Assembly: GCA_038244585.1 (NCBI GenBank)
Contig: JBBRTI010000033.1
Location: 1-6,324, forward strand
Length of the DNA stretch: 6,324 nucleotides
Direction of reading: 5' to 3'
Source: UBA4664 sp038244585
GTDB taxonomy: Bacteria > Patescibacteriota > Saccharimonadia > UBA4664
Made by a program: the position numbers and the translations under genes. Below the pieces are notes generated by a model. It was given only the letters and a program-made list of their open reading frames with translations, made no database searches and was not told the DNA's origin. Positions 1 to 5,372 of the stretch are shown here, in pieces; positions within the stretch are counted from its first letter, which is position 1, and the number at the start of each line of letters is the position of its first letter.

Positions 1-569
1 AGTTTTATTCCCGCGAGGAGTTGATTGCGGCTTTCTCCCTTGAGCGTATTCAGAAAAGCCCTGCCGTCTTCGATGAAGAGCGCCTCAACTGGCTCAACGG
101 CCACTACATACGACAGATGTCACCCGAGGTGCTGCTCGAGCGTACCCAGGGCTTCTGGCCGGAGTCAGCCGATGAATTCCCAAATGACTACCGCCTCGGA
201 GCCTTAAAACTAGTCCAGGAACGGCTCAAATACCTCAGCGAATTACCGAGTCTCACCGAATTCTTCTTTGAAGCCCCGACGCCCGACCCTATGCTGCTCA
301 CAAAGATCTATAATGCTCCCGTCGCCGCTAAAACCCTCATTGCCGTACGCGACGCGCTGGCGCGCTGCAAATGGACCGAGGCCGCACTGGAAGGCGCCCT
401 GCGCCTGCTGGCCGAAAAATTGGACGTCAAGACGGGCCAGTTTTTCGGTATAATCCGTACCGCCGTGACAGGACGCACCGCCGCGCCGGGTCTATTTGAA
501 ACCCTAGCCCTCATCGGATCACAAGAAACAGTAGAACGGCTTGACAGAGCCATTAAAGCTTTAACCTAA
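1..569 (+). CDS. gltX: Glutamyl-tRNA synthetase, C-terminal part (5' truncated by window edge)
   Basis: Cytoplasmic enzyme that charges tRNA-Glu (in many bacteria also tRNA-Gln) with glutamate. The reading frame is already open at the left edge; the first whole codon is at position 3 (F-Y-S-R-E-E-L-I). The TTG at 21 is therefore an internal Leu codon, not a start. About 188 residues are visible of a protein usually near 470-500. The block FSLERIQKSPAVFDEERLNW, followed by LNGHYIR, is the hallmark of bacterial GltX just after the KMSKS region, which lies outside the window. The rest matches the helical anticodon-binding domain, ending with TAA at 567-569. The ATP-binding HIGH motif and Rossmann domain are not visible, so catalytic integrity cannot be judged. 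An imperfect hairpin follows the stop (564-599) without a T-run, so the mode of termination is unclear. Family assignment is secure from the motif. Confidence 0.95.
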   Translation, partial: FYSREELIAAFSLERIQKSPAVFDEERLNWLNGHYIRQMSPEVLLERTQGFWPESADEFPNDYRLGALKLVQERLKYLSELPSLTEFFFEAPTPDPMLLTKIYNAPVAAKTLIAVRDALARCKWTEAALEGALRLLAEKLDVKTGQFFGIIRTAVTGRTAAPGLFETLALIGSQETVERLDRAIKALT

Positions 570-613
570 AGCATAATCCACGGCATAAATGGCTTAGGTA
601 AGGCGCGTAATGT

Positions 614-643
614 TTGACAAGCTAATTATCCCTGGATTATAGT
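614..643 (+). promoter_or_regulatory. Strong sigma70-type promoter of the 67-aa gene
   Basis: The -35 TTGACA at 614-619 is a perfect match. An 18-bp spacer leads to the -10 TATAGT at 638-643 (5/6). The predicted start near 650 gives a leader of about 27 nt that carries a GAGG Shine-Dalgarno at 663-666, 10 nt before the ATG. This is the best -35 box in the window. Confidence 0.75.
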
Positions 644-676
644 GCAATCACTTAACGTAAGTGAGGCTAAAGACCC

Positions 677-880
677 ATGAGTGTATCTTTTTACGACGTA
701 AAGACTCGTCAGTCCGTAGAAGTTCCTGAGAGCGATGTTTCCAAGACCAAGTACGAGCGCACCACTGCTGCCGGAAAAGTCCAGGTCCGCTACGCCCTTC
801 GTGGCAAGTTCGAAGGACGCAACCTCACCAAGTTCGTCGGCCAGCCAGCCTGGGACGCAATGGACGCTCCTGTAGAATAG
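677..880 (+). CDS. Small conserved-looking protein of unknown function, 67 aa
   Basis: I do not recognise a named family. The protein begins MSVSFYDVKTRQSVEVPESD and has a central charged, Tyr-containing stretch (residues about 24-41) followed by GRNLTKFVGQPAWDAM near the C-terminus. It has no cysteines, signal peptide or membrane segment, so it should be cytoplasmic. Alternating hydrophobic and charged residues with Gly turns suggest a small beta-rich fold; this is inference only. ATG 677 is supported by the upstream GAGG (663-666) and by a consensus promoter at 614-643. A long hairpin terminator begins 15 bp after the TAG stop, so the gene is a stand-alone transcription unit. That arrangement suggests high, independent expression. 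The sequence resembles small uncharacterised proteins I associate with Saccharibacteria and other Patescibacteria, but I cannot verify this here. A competing 111-aa antisense frame (626-961) shows no family features. Confidence 0.8.
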   Translation: MSVSFYDVKTRQSVEVPESDVSKTKYERTTAAGKVQVRYALRGKFEGRNLTKFVGQPAWDAMDAPVE

Positions 881-895
881 TTTCGCTTCCGTCCG

Positions 896-936
896 CAACA
901 AAAAGACCATCCGTACCGGGTGGTCTTTTTGTTGTA
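896..936. terminator. Long bidirectional-looking hairpin terminator after the 67-aa gene
   Basis: The left arm CAACAAAAAGACCA (896-909) pairs perfectly with TGGTCTTTTTGTTG (921-934). The stem extends inward through a T-G pair and CCG/CGG (911-913/917-919) to a 3-nt loop TAC. The GC core is followed by TTTTTGTTGT on the plus strand and, read from the other strand, by another T-rich run. The T-tract is therefore folded into the lower stem. Confidence 0.85.
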
Positions 937-949
937 TTGCAGCTTTGAC

Positions 950-978
950 TTGAGTAAGCATAAGTTTTTCACTATGAT
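950..978 (+). promoter_or_regulatory. Promoter of the DUF3048 gene, leaderless geometry
   Basis: The -10 TATGAT at 973-978 (5/6) is separated by 17 bp from a modest -35 TTGAGT at 950-955 (4/6). Only 6 nt (979-984) lie between the -10 box and the ATG at 985, so the predicted transcription start falls on or next to the A of the start codon. No Shine-Dalgarno is seen upstream of this ATG. A better -35-like TTGACT at 945-950 is 22 bp from the -10, which is too far. Confidence 0.55.
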
Positions 979-984
979 GTCCCT

Positions 985-2118
985 ATGAGCGAAACTACGA
1001 GTCCCACAACGCAGCCGGAAGCGGCGGAACCATCAACTCAGGCGAATGAGGCGGCCAGCCCCGTGTGGCTGAAGCGCCACTGGAAGGTTGTTTCGGCCGT
1101 TCTGGTCGTGCTGATGGCTGCAGCCGGAGCGACGGCCTATATCCTGACGAAGCCCGCCGACAAAGCCGTCACCCCGGTTGTCGCCAAGTCATCAGCGCCC
1201 ACGCCAGCTCCGACGCCGGTAACCAAACTATCACCGCTTACGGGCCTGCCCATAGACCCGGCCCTAGCCGATCGGCCTATTTCTTCGGTCATCATTGAAA
1301 ATCACCCCGACGCGCGTCCCCAGTCGGGGCTGTCGCAAGCCGGCGTCGTTTATGAGGCACTGGCAGAAGGGGGAATCACGCGGTTCCAGGCCTTTTTCCT
1401 GGACGAGCGCCCGGCCGTCATCGGTCCCGTCCGCAGTCTGCGCACCTATTTTGTCGATTGGGGGTTGGAATTCAACGCTCCTGTTGCCCATGCCGGCGGC
1501 AACGCAGACGCCATCGATCTGGTAGGGCCATTGAAGATGAAGGATCTGAACGCCCTGTCTTTTGCCAGCGGCTCGTTTTACCGGAGCAACGACCGTTACG
1601 CACCCCATAATCTCTACACCAGCAGCGATAAGATGGACGCTCTCTTAAAGCAGTTCGGCTTCGGCGGTCCGGCTTCATTCACCGTCAGTCCGCGCAAACC
1701 CGACGCTCCAATAGCTGCGGCCCCGCACCCCAACATCCACATTAATTTTTCCTACAACGGTTACCAGGTCGATTACCAATACGACGCCAAGACCAACGAC
1801 TACGCCCGCTTGCTCGCAGGGGCACCGCACATCGACCGCAACACCGGCGCCCAAATCCGCGTCAAGAACTTGGTTGTCGAGTACATACCGACATCATACG
1901 GCTTTACCCGTACCCAGGAGCAGACCGTCATCATGCAGACCGTAGGGGTGGGCAAGGCCCTCGTCTTCCGCGACGGCGACGTTGTGGCAGGTACTTGGAG
2001 TAAAACCTCCCACAACGCTCGTACGCGGCTCCTGGACGCCGCTGGCGCCGAGATACCCTTGGATGCCGGCAATACCTGGTACTCTGTTATTCCGACAGGC
2101 AACAGCGTCACCTATTAG
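985..2118 (+). CDS. DUF3048 domain (YerB-like) membrane-anchored extracytoplasmic protein
   Basis: 377 aa. Residues 1-33 are a Thr/Glu/Ala-rich cytoplasmic tail, and about 34-55 are a single membrane span. Residues 56-80 are a Pro/Thr/Ala linker, and the remainder is extracytoplasmic. The N-terminal DUF3048 domain starts near SPLTGLPIDP (83-92) and contains the family-typical VIIENHPDARPQSGL (102-116), YEALAEGGITRF (123-134) and IGPVRSLRTYF (146-156). The C-terminal DUF3048 domain runs from about 230 to the end, finishing with a GNTWYSVIP block. Length and domain order match the YerB family, which is usually a lipoprotein; here a transmembrane anchor without a lipobox Cys replaces that. The biochemical role of the family is not established; in Bacillus the gene neighbours pcrA/ligA. 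A 43-bp gap with its own promoter separates it from the RlpA-like gene, and no terminator is seen between them, so read-through is possible. Confidence 0.9.
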   Translation: MSETTSPTTQPEAAEPSTQANEAASPVWLKRHWKVVSAVLVVLMAAAGATAYILTKPADKAVTPVVAKSSAPTPAPTPVTKLSPLTGLPIDPALADRPISSVIIENHPDARPQSGLSQAGVVYEALAEGGITRFQAFFLDERPAVIGPVRSLRTYFVDWGLEFNAPVAHAGGNADAIDLVGPLKMKDLNALSFASGSFYRSNDRYAPHNLYTSSDKMDALLKQFGFGGPASFTVSPRKPDAPIAAAPHPNIHINFSYNGYQVDYQYDAKTNDYARLLAGAPHIDRNTGAQIRVKNLVVEYIPTSYGFTRTQEQTVIMQTVGVGKALVFRDGDVVAGTWSKTSHNARTRLLDAAGAEIPLDAGNTWYSVIPTGNSVTY

Positions 2119-2124
2119 ACTCGT

Positions 2125-2153
2125 TTGACCCTACATACCGCTTATGGTATAAA
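2125..2153 (+). promoter_or_regulatory. Strong extended -10 promoter of the RlpA-like gene, leaderless geometry
   Basis: The -35 TTGACC (2125-2130, 5/6), a 17-bp spacer and the -10 TATAAA (2148-2153, 5/6) preceded by TGG (2145-2147) make an extended -10 promoter. Only 8 nt separate it from the ATG at 2162, so the mRNA would begin 0-2 nt before the start codon. The GAGGG at 2154-2158 is too close to the ATG (3 nt) and probably upstream of the RNA start, so it is unlikely to act as a Shine-Dalgarno. Confidence 0.7.
2135..2150. repeat. Inverted repeat overlapping the RlpA-like promoter (possible operator)
   Basis: ATACC (2135-2139), six bases, then GGTAT (2146-2150) form a perfect 5-bp inverted repeat lying in the spacer and reaching into the -10 box. 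Its position would suit a repressor site, but the arms are short and no cognate regulator is encoded in the window. Confidence 0.3.
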
Positions 2154-2161
2154 GAGGGCAC

Positions 2162-2782
2162 ATGAAGGCTAAAACAAAACGGCGGATCAAACATCTGCTA
2201 ACCAAAAAGAAACTGGTTAAGAAACGCACTTCCCGGCATATCCTGCGTGCAGCGTCAGTTATCATCGCGACCATTTCAATGGGCTCCCTGGCCTACGCCA
2301 TCACAGTATCCAAGCCCGTCGTGACGGTGTCAGTCCATTCCACTGGCCCGGACGGCCGCCTCATTGCAGCAGTAGCCACACCGACACCGGTACCGTTACC
2401 CGTAACCGGCAATGTCGGACGCGGGTCGTGGTACGCCTTGGGGCTGCCCCAGCCGGATTCACTGACTTGCGCCTCGCGCACCTACCCCCGTGGCAGCTAC
2501 CTTGAGGTTACAAATCTTCGTAACGGCCGCATTGTCATCTGCCGCGTCAACGACTACGGCCCCGAAGCCTGGACTAACCGTATTATCGACCTCTCCCGCG
2601 GCTCGTTCACCCAGGTAGACAGCCTAGGTACCGGTACCATCCCGGTCCGCCTGCGCCAGGTCTCCGGCCCCGGACCAAGCAGTCTCAATTTGCCGCTGAA
2701 TGCCAACCTGGGCGAGCTCGTCGGCTATAACCTCTGCCATAAGAGCTACTCCGCCGCTTTCTGCGACTCCCACCGGCAATAA
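2162..2782 (+). CDS. RlpA-like double-psi beta-barrel protein with polybasic N-terminus
   Basis: 206 aa. Residues 1-29 are very rich in Lys and Arg. A hydrophobic segment (about 30-47, ending near SLAYA) follows and can serve as signal anchor or signal peptide. A Val/Thr/Pro linker runs to about 84. The double-psi barrel spans about 86-168: GRGSWYALG (86-94), YLEVTNLRNGR (113-123), CRVNDYGP (127-134) and NRIIDLSRG (139-147) are the RlpA signature blocks. RlpA proteins bind or cleave glycan strands of peptidoglycan. The VND Asp (D131) aligns with the family's conserved Asp, but the His usual before R-T-x-P-x-G is Ser here (S105), so lytic activity is doubtful. There are four cysteines (103, 127, 192, 201), the last two in a 38-residue tail, suggesting disulfides outside the cell. 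The start at 2162 fits the leaderless promoter. The next gene is convergent across a shared terminator. Confidence 0.82.
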   Translation: MKAKTKRRIKHLLTKKKLVKKRTSRHILRAASVIIATISMGSLAYAITVSKPVVTVSVHSTGPDGRLIAAVATPTPVPLPVTGNVGRGSWYALGLPQPDSLTCASRTYPRGSYLEVTNLRNGRIVICRVNDYGPEAWTNRIIDLSRGSFTQVDSLGTGTIPVRLRQVSGPGPSSLNLPLNANLGELVGYNLCHKSYSAAFCDSHRQ

Positions 2783-2807
2783 CTGCGTCAGGCGACCTCG
2801 CAATACT

Positions 2808-2835
2808 AAAGCCCGCAGCCATGGCTGCGGGCTTT
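2808..2835. terminator. 28-bp perfect palindrome, shared terminator for convergent genes
   Basis: AAAGCCCGCAGCCA (2808-2821) is followed immediately by its exact reverse complement (2822-2835). In RNA this gives a GC-rich stem with a minimal 4-nt loop. It sits between the RlpA-like stop (2782) and the FKBP stop (2854). The flanking T-runs are short (GCTTTGATTT on plus; GGCTTTAGT on minus), but the symmetry suits termination in both directions. Confidence 0.85.
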
Positions 2836-2853
2836 GATTTGCAACAGTCCTAA

Positions 2854-3306
2854 CTAATTAACGCTGACCAGTTCGATATCAAACTCAAGCGTTGAGTTGG
2901 CCGGAATGGAACCGTTGGCTTGGGCACCGTACCCGAGGGAGGCGGGTATAACTAGGTGACGCTTACCGCCGACCTTCATACCCGGAATTCCCTGGACCCA
3001 GCCGTCGATTAGCGAGCCTTTGGACAAAGTGAACGTCGCGGCCTTTCCGCCCTGCTTGTCAGTGGAGTCAAAGACCGTGCCATCGGTTAGTTTACCAGTG
3101 TATTTTACCGTGATGGAGCTGCCTTCAACGGCTTCGGCGCCGGTTCCGACAACCTCGTCAGTGGATTTGAGCGTGGTCACCGTCGAAGCTGCAGGTGTCG
3201 CTTTAGTAGAAGTGTCCGTGCTTTTATCCTGCAGCACTATGGCGCCGCCGATTATCAGACCGATTACCGCGACCGCTGCAACTGCTACCAGAATTTTCGT
3301 TGTCAT
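2854..3306 (-). CDS. FKBP-type peptidyl-prolyl cis-trans isomerase, membrane-anchored
   Basis: 150 aa. Catalyses cis-trans isomerisation of X-Pro bonds, here probably outside the membrane as a folding aid for exported proteins. Residues about 4-26 form an N-terminal hydrophobic anchor, with no lipobox Cys. A Ser/Thr/Ala linker runs to about 45, then a single complete FKBP domain fills the rest. Diagnostic blocks are VKYTGKLTDGTVFDST, GWVQGIPGMKVGGKR and IPASLGYGAQANGSIPANST, followed by LEFDIELV. The active-site aromatic residues (Tyr of VKYTG, Phe of VFDS, Trp of GWVQGI, Tyr of LGYG) are all present, so it should be active and FK506-binding in type. ATG at 3306-3304 is preceded by AAGG (3316-3313) at 6-nt spacing. 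Stop is TAG at 2856-2854. It is divergent from the histidine kinase and convergent with the RlpA-like gene. Confidence 0.95.
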   Translation of the reverse strand: MTTKILVAVAAVAVIGLIIGGAIVLQDKSTDTSTKATPAASTVTTLKSTDEVVGTGAEAVEGSSITVKYTGKLTDGTVFDSTDKQGGKAATFTLSKGSLIDGWVQGIPGMKVGGKRHLVIPASLGYGAQANGSIPANSTLEFDIELVSVN

Positions 3307-3308
3307 AA

Positions 3309-3369
3309 TTTACCTTGGTTATTCCACCAGTATACTAGACTGGCTCTTGGCGCGCTAAAGCATTAGAAT
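3309..3369. promoter_or_regulatory. Divergent promoter region between FKBP and histidine kinase genes
   Basis: The 8-bp palindrome AGTATACT (3329-3336) gives a TATACT -10 box (5/6) on both strands. On the minus strand (3334-3329) it would start the FKBP mRNA near 3322, with AAGG in the leader; its -35 is weak. On the plus strand TATACT (3331-3336) can pair with TTTACC (3309-3314) at 16 bp. That predicts a leader of about 33 nt with no evident Shine-Dalgarno. A second plus-strand candidate is TAGAAT (3364-3369), only 6 nt before the kinase ATG and with a poor -35, which would give a leaderless mRNA. The sequence alone does not decide between them. Confidence 0.45.
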
Positions 3370-3375
3370 TAAGAC

Positions 3376-4917
3376 ATGCAGTCTTCTAGCCGTTTCAAAC
3401 GCCAGACCCTGGCCCTGTTCTTTATTGTCTCAATGGTACCGGCCTTATTGGTAGCCGCAATCTGGTATTGGCTGACACAGGTTAGCCCGTCGGCCATGCT
3501 AGAAGTCGATTTTTCTCATTTGGTTCTCCCGGTGTTTCTGCTAGGGCTGTTGCCGGCTATCGTGCTGAGTTTCATCTTCGCTGAATTGCTCGCCCGACCT
3601 GTCCGCGACATTCATAAGGCTGTATCGCAGCTGGCCGCCGGTAATTTCGTCCCTCCATCGGTTAATACTTCACGAGGAGAATTCAAGGAAATTAATGCCG
3701 CTCTCACTGAAGTAGCACTCCACTTGCAAGACGTCATTTCGGCAGCGTCGAGCGAAACAGCTCTAATTGAAGCCGAACGAAACAAGCTGCGCATCGTCCT
3801 TAACTCCATGAGCGACGGTGTTTTTGCTCTCGACCGTGACGGCCGCATTATCCTCTTCAACAAGGCGGCGACGCAACTAACCGGACGGGCCATAACTGAA
3901 GTCGCCGGCCAGCTGGCTGAAAAAGTCATGCCGTTCCGACAGAACGGGGAACTGGTAATGACACGCTGGCTGGCCACCCATTCCGGCACGCCTGACAAAC
4001 TGGGACAGTGGCGCAATCTTGAGCTTTACCACTCCGACGGCTCCAGCCTATTCGTAAATGTTGATGCCATCAAGCTCGACGGTGACCCCAATGGAATCAG
4101 TGCGCTGGTGACCTTCCACGACCTGACCCGCGATCACCAACTGGAAGAGATGAAGGTCGATTTCGTCGCCCTAGCAGCCCATGAGCTGCGCACGCCGCTG
4201 ACTGAGATCAAGGGCTACCTGGATATCATGCAACATGAGTCTAAAAGCCTGCGCAAGTCGGATCGCGACCTCCTGGACCGCAGCGTCGCCAGTGCAGCCG
4301 AGCTGTCCGGCCTCATGAACAACCTCCTAAACGTTGCCCGCATCGAGCACGGTGAGCTTAACTACAGCCCGGAAGTTATCGATTATAACGAATATCTTAA
4401 AAATTTGGCACCGACATTTAAAGCTCAGCTGGCCAGCAAAGGCCTGGCCTTCACAATTAACGTACCTGCCCACCTGCCCTTGATGATGGCGGACGTCGTT
4501 GGCGTCCATGAAGTGCTCCGCAATCTTTTGTCCAACGCCGCCAACCATACCCCCAGCGGCGGCAGCGTTATACTTAATGTCAGAGCAGACCGCGGGTTCA
4601 TCGAAACTACCGTTACCGACGACGGCTGCGGAATTCCGGCCAATGCAGTCGGCCGCCTATTCACTAAGTTTTACCGTGTCAGCGAGTTCAAATCAACTAC
4701 GCGCGGCACCGGCCTAGGCCTCTTCATCTGCCGCTCTATCGTGGACGCCCACGGCGGCCATATCTGGGTGGAGTCGACTGAGGGCAAGGGCAGTACCTTT
4801 GGATTCACTTTGCCATTAAGCAATATTGCACCAACGGCTACTAAGGGCGATAATAGTATAAGCATTACACGAGGTACACATGGCTGGATCAAAGAACATT
4901 CTATTCATCGAGGATGA
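3376..4917 (+). CDS. Membrane-bound PAS-containing sensor histidine kinase
   Basis: 513 aa. Two membrane spans (about 11-33 and 49-70) enclose an external loop of only about 15 residues, so there is no classical periplasmic sensor domain. A HAMP-like linker (about 71-123), a coiled segment (about 124-138) and a PAS domain (about 139-255, starting NSMSDGVFALDRDGRI) follow. HisKA is near 258-325 with the phospho-acceptor H269 in AAHELRTPL; E270 and T273 give the ExxT phosphatase motif. The HATPase domain is at about 365-482: N387 in NLLSNAANHT, DxGxG at D415-G419, and GTGLGL at 444-449. All catalytic motifs are intact. After FGFTLPLS a tail of about 31 residues lacks family features, and its last part is overlapped by the response-regulator gene. 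Input is probably sensed in the membrane or by the PAS domain; the ligand is unknown. Its partner is the receiver protein that follows, in a 38-bp overlap. Confidence 0.95.
   Translation: MQSSSRFKRQTLALFFIVSMVPALLVAAIWYWLTQVSPSAMLEVDFSHLVLPVFLLGLLPAIVLSFIFAELLARPVRDIHKAVSQLAAGNFVPPSVNTSRGEFKEINAALTEVALHLQDVISAASSETALIEAERNKLRIVLNSMSDGVFALDRDGRIILFNKAATQLTGRAITEVAGQLAEKVMPFRQNGELVMTRWLATHSGTPDKLGQWRNLELYHSDGSSLFVNVDAIKLDGDPNGISALVTFHDLTRDHQLEEMKVDFVALAAHELRTPLTEIKGYLDIMQHESKSLRKSDRDLLDRSVASAAELSGLMNNLLNVARIEHGELNYSPEVIDYNEYLKNLAPTFKAQLASKGLAFTINVPAHLPLMMADVVGVHEVLRNLLSNAANHTPSGGSVILNVRADRGFIETTVTDDGCGIPANAVGRLFTKFYRVSEFKSTTRGTGLGLFICRSIVDAHGGHIWVESTEGKGSTFGFTLPLSNIAPTATKGDNSISITRGTHGWIKEHSIHRG
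4826..4874 (+). promoter_or_regulatory. Ribosome binding site and possible internal promoter of the receiver gene
   Basis: GAGG at 4871-4874 lies 5 nt before ATG 4880 and fixes the start. Upstream, inside the kinase gene, TTGCAC (4826-4831) and GATAAT (4849-4854, 5/6) are 17 bp apart and could drive extra transcription of the regulator starting near 4861. The -35 matches only 3/6, so the promoter is tentative while the Shine-Dalgarno is credible. Confidence 0.45.
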
Positions 4918-5260
4918 CCGTCCGATCAGCGAGATGTATGCCCGCGTCCTGCCCAAGGACATGTACAAGATGGATTTCGCTTACGACGGCGCCGAAGGTC
5001 TTCAGAAGTCCAGGTCCAAACACTATGATCTGATCATCCTCGACATCATGATGCCGGAGATGAGTGGTATCCAAGTCCTGCACGAGTTAAGAGGAGAGGA
5101 CGGCCAAGGCAGCCCCGATACCAAAATCCTCATCCTCACCAACCTGGCCCAGGATAAGACGTCCCGGGAGGCTCTCAAGGCCCAGGCCGACGGCTATATC
5201 ATCAAAGCCGACATAGTTCCGAGTCAGCTGGCACAAATCATCGATTCGTTACTGAAATAG
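4880..5260 (+). CDS. Stand-alone receiver-domain response regulator (CheY-like)
   Basis: 126 aa, one receiver domain and nothing else. The acidic pocket is E11-D12-D13, the phospho-acceptor is D55 (in IILDIMMPEMSG), the switch Thr is T87 (ILTN) and the conserved Lys is K109 (in GYIIKAD). All key residues for phosphorylation by the upstream kinase are present. There is no DNA-binding or enzymatic output domain, so it should act by protein contact or as a phosphorelay intermediate. It starts within the kinase gene (38-bp overlap, different frame; the kinase TGA at 4915-4917 lies inside the codons for E11-D12-D13). This implies translational coupling, helped by its own GAGG site. A hairpin terminator follows 14 bp after the TAG stop. 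The target protein is not evident in the window. Confidence 0.95.
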   Translation: MAGSKNILFIEDDRPISEMYARVLPKDMYKMDFAYDGAEGLQKSRSKHYDLIILDIMMPEMSGIQVLHELRGEDGQGSPDTKILILTNLAQDKTSREALKAQADGYIIKADIVPSQLAQIIDSLLK

Positions 5261-5274
5261 CCGTCAAACACTAG

Positions 5275-5306
5275 GGAGTTTCCATCCGGGAGGCTCCATT
5301 GTTTTG
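5275..5306 (+). terminator. Terminator of the kinase/regulator operon
   Basis: GGAG (5275-5278) pairs with CTCC (5294-5297). TTCC (5280-5283) pairs with GGGA (5288-5291) around the loop ATCC, with a small internal bulge. The hairpin is followed by ATTGTTTTGT. It is moderately stable but correctly placed just after the receiver stop. Confidence 0.55.
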
Positions 5307-5316
5307 TACACGAACG

Positions 5317-5353
5317 CCACAAAAGAGCAGGGGATAAACCTGCACTTTTGTGG
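5317..5353. terminator. Hairpin terminator between convergent receiver and LysM-Rpf genes
   Basis: CCACAAAAG (5317-5325) pairs with CTTTTGTGG (5345-5353). After an A-A mismatch, GCAGG (5327-5331) pairs with CCTGC (5339-5343) around a 7-nt loop. Read on the minus strand, the GC core is followed by TCTTTTGTGG, serving the LysM-Rpf gene that stops at 5373. On the plus strand it would back up the hairpin at 5275-5306. As in the 896-934 hairpin, the T-run is part of the stem. Confidence 0.75.
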
Positions 5354-5372
5354 GCTCGGACCGTGGCTTAAG

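Noticed and set aside
564..599. Hairpin after gltX (ACCTAA...GC with GC...TTAGGT)
   Set aside because: It has a bulge, a 19-nt loop and no T-run, so it is not a convincing intrinsic terminator.
626..961. 111-aa minus-strand frame over the 67-aa gene
   Set aside because: It would run through the strong terminator hairpin and over the plus-strand promoter, has no Shine-Dalgarno, and shows no family features.
4820..4917. Kinase C-terminal tail as a frameshifted fusion with the regulator
   Set aside because: The regulator has its own ATG and Shine-Dalgarno and a complete N-terminal beta strand. A simple gene overlap explains the arrangement.
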